Positions 57,901-64,000 of a DNA stretch of 64,000 bases are shown piece after piece. Under the pieces are notes generated by a model. The model was not told the DNA's origin, ran no database searches, and saw only the letters and a program-made list of their open reading frames with translations. Each line of letters begins with the position of its first letter. The first letter of the stretch is position 1. The stretch spans positions 1-64,000 of the forward strand of contig NW_017386062.1 of assembly GCF_000237925.1 (NCBI RefSeq), read 5' to 3'. Position numbers and translations under genes: made by a program. Origin of the DNA: Schistosoma mansoni. Lineage: Eukaryota; Platyhelminthes; Trematoda; Strigeidida; Schistosomatidae.

Positions 57901-58279
57901 TAATGATATTTATTAATATCTTTATTTTTTATAATAAGTTTATAAGACTATTCAATGTGATTTATCATGTCTAATTTGTATTAGTACTTTAAGCTTTTTA
58001 TTTTTCATGTCAAACAGTATGGCTAATTAAATTTTATCATTGACGACACTGATGATGAATGAATTTGATTTTTCTTTTTTTTTTGTGTATGTATATGCCT
58101 AAATGAATTTTTCTTGTACTTTAAATCGTATAATCTAATCTTTCTCTTTCTATCTTTTATTCATTTGAGTATATAAACAAGAATGTGACAGTAACAATTT
58201 TATTTTTATCAGTAAATGATAGATAAGAATTTTAGAGACAGTTGTTATAGCAGATAATTAAAAAAAACAAAAACAAACT

Positions 58280-58455
58280 TGACTAGTTTATCGGTTAAGT
58301 GCTCGCGCGCGAGACTGATAGATCCTGGGTTGGAATCTCGCAAGGCGGGATCGTGGATGTGCATTGCCGAGGAGTCCCACAATAGGACGTTCAGTGCTTC
58401 CAGGTTTTCTATGTTCGTCCAGCTTCAATTGACTCATGATTTCAACTATATAACA
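58280..58455 (+). repeat. HH-beta copy with the GAAA box deleted
   Basis: tRNA-like section (GGTTAAGTGCTCGCG, GGTTGGAATC) and CCGAGGAGTCCCACAATAGGAC are present. The nine bases holding GAAA and helix III are missing before GTTCAGTGC, so it cannot cleave. Confidence 0.7.
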
Positions 58456-58949
58456 TAGAATAGGTGATTTTATTAAAGGTATATATATTAATTGTTTTGT
58501 CCTAGCAACAATATGTGTGAGAAGAAAAAAATACATGGGGGACAATTCATTTTAGAACGAATGAAATAATAAAATATAGTGAATTAATTTGCATAATTGG
58601 AATTATATTGTTTTTAGTATTTTTAATAAGTGTACTGTATCTAGGATACTTTAGATATTTAATAGGGGAACATTACATGTTAGAATGTAATTTTCATTAC
58701 AGGTCTTATTTCAATCTTTTAAATATATCGACAACTGTTTACTGTAAACACATCATTGTAGTGCAGTCAAGCAGGCTGTGTAAAAAAGCTTGAATACAAT
58801 GAATATATTTAGCATTCAGTCATTAAATAAATGGAAAAATGACTGGATATAATGTTTGCGATGTACTTATTGAATATTGAAAAGGTTGAAGATTAACAAA
58901 GTCATTCAGATGTTTTATAAAGTCCAAAAATAGATAGTCTGGAAAGACT

Positions 58950-59140
58950 ATCACCGAGCGGGCACCAAACGGTGTTAATGTTTAACTTCAACCAATCCAC
59001 AAAATTAAGCAACCGTTTCACTAATGTCTTCAGTGAGTTGATATCTCTCAACAGACGTGGTTGAACTCCACTGGTTACTGCTACTCACTAGTACTCCAAG
59101 AAATACCTCATGGGGCCATTCATGTATTTGATAATTTAGT
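58950..59140 (-). repeat. HH-beta head fragment, minus
   Basis: CTTCAACCAATCCACAAAATT, TGTCTTCAGTGAGTTG and AACTCCACTGGTTACTG; no hammerhead part. Confidence 0.65.
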
Positions 59141-59336
59141 TATGTTTCTGTGACGATATTAATGAGATATTTGATTTACCTTTTTTTAGTGAATAAAAAG
59201 AATAACATTGTTTCAACTGTTGTTAATATGTTGAAATAGTAGGTGATTGAGTGTTGATCGTTGGTTGCATTTTACTGAAACCGTTCAATCCTGATTTTGT
59301 GTTTAATTGTATCCGTCAGTTATTGAAGAGTTTTCA

Positions 59337-59400
59337 GTGAGACTATAATTTATGGATGACCTTTGAGCGATGCTAAAGTCATCTTGAGAATGTCCACAGA
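59337..59400 (-). mobile_element. Merlin-like element end fragment
   Basis: GAGACTATAATTTATGGATGACC matches the inverted terminus of the 42462-43234 element, and the next 35 bp (GAGCGATGCTAAAGTCATCTTGAGAATGT) resemble its right end. Confidence 0.55.
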
Positions 59401-59600
59401 ATGTCCAACAATGAAATCAGAGAAGATGGACTGATATTTGTAGAAGGAACAGATAGGATTGAGACAATTGATTGTTATTTTGCTAATTCACTGTTAACTG
59501 TATGGTTATCAGAATTTAGTGAGATAGTCTGTAATCTGTGCTTAGATACATTCGAGTGTCCTCAGTCGTGTCCTCGTTCACTTACTATCTGTCATTCTAT
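59401..59600 (+). repeat. R330 repeat, 5'-truncated
   Basis: AATGAAATCAGAGAAGATGG to GTCGTGTCCTCGTTCACTTAC. The 108-codon frame that overlaps it is part of the repeat and not a gene. Confidence 0.65.
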
Positions 59601-59882
59601 GTTTTTCCATTTATTTCCCCATTGTAACTTGAATGACCTCAAACTTATCTATTTAATTATCTCATTAATTTCTTTTTCTTTTACGATTGTTAACAAGTCC
59701 GATCTTCAAAAATATCATTCAATATAAACAATAATAATAATAAAGACTAAATCGCATAGAAAAATATGTCCATTTTTAATTTTTTTTTTCAATATTCAAT
59801 TTATTAAATTTAAATAAAAGAATGAAATTCAAATAAAATTTTAGAAGATTAATAAAAATAATAAACAATTGTTGATATTGTA

Positions 59883-60021
59883 AGCAAACATGGATAGAGG
59901 CTAGCAGTGGAATCCAGGGCGCGCGTTTCGTCCCATTTGGGACTCGTCAGCTGGATGTGCCTGCATCTCAGAGTTGATGTTCACTCTGGGATTCGAACCC
60001 TGTACCTTTCGCTTCACATTT
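59883..60021 (-). mobile_element. 139-bp Sm-alpha-like retroposon with 11-bp TSD
   Basis: Flanked by TTGATATTGTA at 59872-59882 and 60022-60032. It holds only the end of the tRNA-like section (GGTTCGAATCCC on the minus strand), the hammerhead and a short tail, so it is 5'-truncated. It shows that the family's 3' end is GCTTA, about 35 nt after the cleavage site. Confidence 0.8.
59912..59956 (-). ncRNA. hammerhead relic (Sm-alpha type), cleavage triplet changed
   Basis: Helix I ATCCAG/CTGGAT, both catalytic boxes and helix II are perfect. The triplet is GCC instead of GTC, which removes the A-U pair at the base of helix III. Confidence 0.65.
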
Positions 60022-60119
60022 TTGATATTGTAGGTATCATTATCAAGTTTTGGTTTGATAATTTTGAATAAATTGAACATTGGATAGATAGTTATAAATA
60101 TATAAATTAATTAATAGTT

Positions 60120-60265
60120 GTAATATCCTAATGAGTAGAAAAATTAAATTTTTTGATGTTTCGTGACTTAGCGTAGGTCACTTCTTCAGAGTTATTAAAT
60201 AACCAAATTAAATTAATCCAAGTTTAAACTATTTAAACTAATTTTTCTACTCATTGAGATATTAC
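60120..60265. repeat. short fold-back element
   Basis: Arms at 60120-60146 and 60239-60265 are inverted copies (GTAATATC..AATGAGTAGAAAAATTA) with two mismatches and a loop of about 90 bp. It is MITE-like, but I see no target duplication. Confidence 0.6.
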
Positions 60266-60349
60266 AAATATATTATTTATTAAAGTAAGTCAAATTAAAT
60301 TATGATATAACTGAATAGACATAAGTAATCTGTCATTATTTTAAATGGT

Positions 60350-60760
60350 TGATGTCGTTTATATTCTCATAGTTGAAAGCATGAGTCAATTGAAGCTAGA
60401 CCACAATGGAAAACCTGAAAGCACTGGACTGCCGTTTCGTCCTATTATGGGACTCCTCAATAGTGCTCATCCACGACCTCGCTTCACAAGATTTCAACCC
60501 AGGACCTATCAGTCTCGCACGCGAGCACTTAACCGATAGACCACTGAGCCAGCATCCGATGGTATTAATGTCTAACTTCAACCAATCCACGAAATTCAGC
60601 AAGCGTTCACCAATTGTCTTCAGTGAGTTCCAGTCTCACAACAGACGTTATTTGAACTCCACTGGTTACTGCTTCTCACTAGAACTCCAGGAATTATCTC
60701 TTGAAGTCAGTCACTCGTGAGCACATGATTATAATCAGAAGGGTTTTTTGTGGAGATTTC
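60350..60760 (-). repeat. HH-beta unit, minus, essentially complete
   Basis: About 400 bp covering all parts: TCAGAAGGGTTTTTTGTGG edge, head, tRNA-like section, hammerhead (60421-60466) and 3' end. The core reads TTGAGGA (C3 changed) and should be inactive. Confidence 0.75.
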
Positions 60761-61049
60761 AATATTTTCATAGTTAAATACATTAATATGAATTTTAATT
60801 TGTAGGATTATTTTCATTTTATAAAGTATAAGCACATTGTATACAATTTATGTAATCATAATGGATTTTGTACAGTAGATTTTAATTGAAGTATCTACCA
60901 GGAATTTCTCATTTATTAGCTGATTTCTTGGTTAAAGTATTTAAAATACAATATAAAATCTTTCTTTATTTATTCCTTGGTTTATTTATAGGTTTTCTGT
61001 CAACAAACTAAACTATAAATCGACTTAGAACTTATCTAGATTGCGAGAC

Positions 61050-61495
61050 AGTTACCCACCGATGACAGTGGAAGATTGTGGCACAATGTTGTGGATTGGT
61101 TGAATTTAGACATAATCGCCTTTGGATGGTGACTCGGTGGTTTAAAGGTTAACCGTTTTCATGAGAAGCCAATGGTCCTGGGTTCGAAACCCATGTACGG
61201 AATCATGGATGTGCACTGATGAGGATGAAACGGTTGCCCGATGCTTCTAAGTTTTTAACGATGGTCTAACATTGATCGGTTCATGATCTCAACCAAAATC
61301 TAACAATTCCCACAACCTCATCCTGCTCTGGCGCGAGACTGGTAGGTCCTGGGTTCGAATCTCGCGAGTGCAGGATCGTGGATGCACACTGCTGAGGAGT
61401 TCCATAATAGGATGAAACGGCTGTCCAGTGCTTCCAGGTTTTCCATGTTGGTCTAGCTTCAATTGACTCATGATTTCAACTATGAAAACTTATAG
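61050..61495 (+). repeat. HH-beta, two plus units in tandem
   Basis: First unit 61060-61310 has a worn core (CTGATGAGGATGAAACGG with helix II lost). The second unit (61325-61495) starts in the tRNA-like section with B box GGTTCGAATC at 61352-61361. Confidence 0.7.
61386..61431 (+). ncRNA. hammerhead ribozyme (HH-beta), core intact, wobble helix II
   Basis: Boxes CTGAGGA (61392-61398) and GAAA (61414-61417), triplet GTC (cleavage after 61425). Helix I ACACTG/CAGTGC has five pairs. Helix II is GTTC with GGAT, held by two G-U pairs, so it is weaker than in 39479-39524. Confidence 0.6.
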
Positions 61496-61699
61496 TTCAA
61501 AATAAATCGGTACCACTTTGGTTTTTCTTTGTTTTTTAGGTTATTTATTTATACCGAAAAAGATATAAATTAAATTTTTGTTTATTTAGTATTTATAGAC
61601 ATTTTAGATAACTAGAGTAGTGTAGTGTTGGTGACAATGTTTGTTTAGTACTTATTTACTGAATATATTGTAAAAGAATGCAATTGGTGGAAGAGATGT

Positions 61700-61995
61700 A
61701 GAAACAGAGGTAGAATTCAGGATACGCGTTTCGTCTTATTTTGAACTGGTTAGTTGAATGTACCTGCACCTCAAAATTGATGTTTATCTTGGGACTCGAA
61801 CACAGTATCGTTCGCTTCAAACACTATCGTGTTGTTCATTTAGATACTGAGTCCAGATAGTCACTAGCTTGTGCAACGGGTTGAAGTTTAAGTTATTTTT
61901 GTATTGGTTGTTCAAATCTTTTCATAAATGATTTAAACTTCATCCCGTTGCACAAGCTTGTGACTATCTGGACACAGTGGCTAAGTGGATGACTC
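61700..61995. repeat. Sm-alpha-like inverted pair with 40-nt hairpin arms
   Basis: Minus-strand copy (61710-61890, core CTAACCA, dead) meets the plus-strand beginning of another (61934-61995). Arms 61851-61890 and 61934-61973 are complementary with two mismatches around a 43-nt loop. Confidence 0.7.
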
Positions 61996-62428
61996 GAAGA
62001 AGTATGAAGCAAACGGTATATGATATACAGACAGACAATAGTTTATATGAAATTTATTCTTCGATATTGTTTACTATTTTAATATTTATTATTTAAGTAA
62101 TAATTTAACATTACAGGGTTATTATTGGTGTACACATATGTTAACTTAAATACCATTCTAGTCACTAATTGTATAAATCATTGGGCGCCTGTTCACTAAG
62201 TAACTGTTAAAGGTTATGACTGTTGAAAAAATAGTAATAAAACGCAGAGAAAAACTTTTTCATTATATTAAAACAGATTTTCTTATTATCATGTTAGTGT
62301 TTCAGGGTGGATAGAAACAACTCAAGATTCATAATATATTCGTATATCCTAGATAAAATATAATTAAATTAACGGTAATAATAATAGTAATAATAAAATG
62401 GTTTTAAATAGATTGCAGTTCAAAGATA
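61996..62428. other. intergenic, nothing recognised
   Basis: AT-rich; AATAATAAT runs near 62380. Confidence 0.45.
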
Positions 62429-62440
62429 ATCTATTGAATT
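62429..62440. repeat. left target-site duplication of the head-to-head Sm-alpha composite
   Basis: ATCTATTGAATT, repeated exactly at 62975-62986. Confidence 0.8.
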
Positions 62441-62974
62441 AAATTCACTTAGTATTGTTTGTTTGAATCTTCCCATCGATGTTTAGGACTGCAACTGGTC
62501 AGTCTCTTATTGGCCATATGTGCATACTGTGCGTATTGCCTCGATATTAGTCTTGATTAACAAGCATTATAAGCAAAGATGGATAGTGGCTAGCAGTGGA
62601 ATATAGGACGTGCGTTTTATCCTATTTGGGACTCGTCAGCTGAATGTACCTGCATCTCAGAGTTGATGTTCTTCTTGGGACTCGAACCCAGTACCTTTCG
62701 CTGACTGACCAGTTGCAGTCCTAAACATAAATGGGAAGATCCAATCAAACAATACTAAGTGAATTTAAACTTCACCCCATTGCACAAGCAAGTGACTATC
62801 AGGACTCAGTGGCCGAGTGGATAATGCGATAGCGTTTGAAGCGAAGGGTACTGGGTTCGAGTCTCAGAGTGGACATCAAATCTGGCATACAGATAAATCC
62901 AGCTGACGAGTTCAAAATAGGAAGAATCGTGCCTCCTGGACTCCACTACTAACCACTATCCATCTTTGCTTATG
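62441..62974. mobile_element. head-to-head Sm-alpha composite with perfect 12-bp TSD
   Basis: 62441-62703 is minus strand and 62704-62974 is plus strand. The junction is within CGCTGACTGACC. The minus half has a hammerhead at 62601-62645 with CTGACGA but AAAA in place of GAAA. The plus half has CTGACGA followed by a broken helix II and GAAGAATC. The plus half ends at the family's normal 3' end (CATCTTTGCTTATG), where the target duplication starts. Confidence 0.75.
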
Positions 62975-62986
62975 ATCTATTGAATT

Positions 62987-63935
62987 GCTCAAATATAAAT
63001 TATTTCACAAGTACAATGATCGTTTAGACTATTTTGGTCCATCTTTTCATTTAGATATGTATTTTAACGATTTATTATTATTATTTATCATTGTTATCTA
63101 AAAAAACTGTAATACTTTGATGTGTTTAAAGAGTTTAACAACATAGGCTAAATATATTTAGAGACTAATTGAAAACCAGGAAATAACGGGTTGTTACTTC
63201 ATTTCACTATGGAACTCCTCGGAAGTGTATACTCACAACTGTCCGCGTGATTTGAATTATGTATATGTATATAATCAAATTTAAACTAATTTTAATAATC
63301 CATGTAGATGGAAAGATGCGTATTCAAAATCCATCCTCATATTTGACTTATTTAATTCCGTTATTTACTAACACGAGTTAAGTCGATTATATACGAGGGT
63401 AGTAGGAATGAATATTTCGATAACCTCATCTACAACAATCAGCAAACGACCTAATTGGGGTCAGACATAAGGTCACAAAAGATCAATGTTTTGTTCAAAG
63501 TTTGACATTTTCTACAACAGTGATGAAAAACCATGTCTTCTTAAACATATATGTATCCCAATAGTTTGAAGTAAATCCGAGTTAAACACTTTTTCTCCAT
63601 AAACACAGCTATCTTAAATTCAAGATTGAAATTACAGTTATTCAATACTGTGTAATCTTCATTTCATATTTGATAGACCCTGGCGAAATACCCTCAGAAG
63701 TGATGATTTTAGCTCATAAACAAATCATCGCAGACATTTATTTGAAATGATTGTAACATCCTTTGATGTTGATGGTTAAATTTTGCCGAAACTCTTCTTA
63801 TTAAATCAAAGAATAAAACAAGTTTACTTAAACCTTGTATTCAATGAAACCAGTTATGAATTAAGCTAAATACAAAGCATAATTATTATTAAAGTAACTC
63901 AAATCAATCAAAATGTCGGAATAAAGTTATAATAA
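62987..63935. other. intergenic; contains second copy of the 150-bp repeat
   Basis: 63315-63475 matches 28045-28210. 63160-63245 is a very worn minus-strand HH-beta trace (GGAACTCCTCGGAAGTGTATAC). The rest is AT-rich. Confidence 0.45.
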
Positions 63936-64000
63936 NNNNNNNNNNNNNNNNNNNNNNNNNNNNNNNNNNNNNNNNNNNNNNNNNNNNNNNNNNNNNNNNN
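63936..64000. other. assembly gap (N)
   Basis: N from 63936 to the end of the window. Confidence 0.99.

Noticed and set aside
58340-58410. hammerhead at the 58.3-kb HH-beta copy
   Set aside because: Nine bases containing GAAA and helix III are deleted.
61325-61400. tRNA gene (B box GGTTCGAATC, A-box-like sequence upstream)
   Set aside because: The boxes recur with the same flanks in every HH-beta unit and the acceptor stem does not close; it is the tRNA-like head of a SINE.
62790-62870. tRNA-Ser-like gene in the plus Sm-alpha half
   Set aside because: Same reasoning: it is the pol III-type head of Sm-alpha with no proper acceptor stem.

Overview
This window looks like a piece of a schistosome (blood fluke, genus Schistosoma) nuclear genome: AT-rich, intron-containing, and packed with flatworm-type transposable elements. 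The assignment rests on a three-exon gene whose conceptual product matches the cytosolic Cu/Zn superoxide dismutase of schistosomes as I know it, on RTE-, CR1- and jockey-like non-LTR retrotransposons, on a CsRn1/Boudicca-like Ty3/gypsy element, and on many copies of the Sm-alpha-type SINE, which carries a hammerhead ribozyme. I cannot name the species from sequence alone. There are three runs of N (3842-4041, 56866-57065, 63936-64000).

Left third (1-17.2 kb) is almost entirely mobile DNA. In order it holds an antisense jockey-like RT fragment (about 1080-1940), a gypsy element with gag, protease and the start of RT that runs into the first N gap (about 1950-3841), an unassigned stretch, a complete but broken 3.2-kb RTE-type retrotransposon with a perfect 12-bp target-site duplication (6376-9573), and a badly decayed CR1-like element (about 10.6-17.2 kb). 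The CR1-like element is split by a diverged LTR-like repeat, which is itself split by a 3.0-kb element with 345-bp terminal direct repeats (13798-16792).

Middle (17.2-25.6 kb) is the only cellular gene I can support: Cu/Zn SOD, plus strand, exons 17265-17330, 22299-22583 and 25385-25495, 153 codons, canonical GT-AG introns, AATAAA at 25599. Intron 1 (5.0 kb) carries a SINE-like copy, an antisense RTE fragment and a 2.2-kb 5'-truncated RTE insertion. Intron 2 (2.8 kb) carries an inverted pair of another short repeat. Decayed transposon sequence reaches to within roughly 100 bp of the SOD start codon.

Right part (25.6-64 kb) has no gene I can recognise. It is a mosaic of short interspersed repeats: (i) Sm-alpha-like units with a tRNA-like head and a hammerhead core close to the 3' end; (ii) a second family, here called HH-beta, of the same plan but with a different hammerhead helix I (GCACTG/CAGTGC); (iii) a roughly 515-bp retroposon here called S515; (iv) a roughly 330-bp repeat here called R330; (v) fragments of the RTE element; (vi) one 773-bp Merlin-like DNA transposon remnant. 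Many are nested. Several hammerhead units are arranged head to head, and one head-to-head Sm-alpha composite is bounded by a perfect 12-bp target-site duplication, so the inverted unit appears to have been inserted in one event. All family names other than published ones are working labels.
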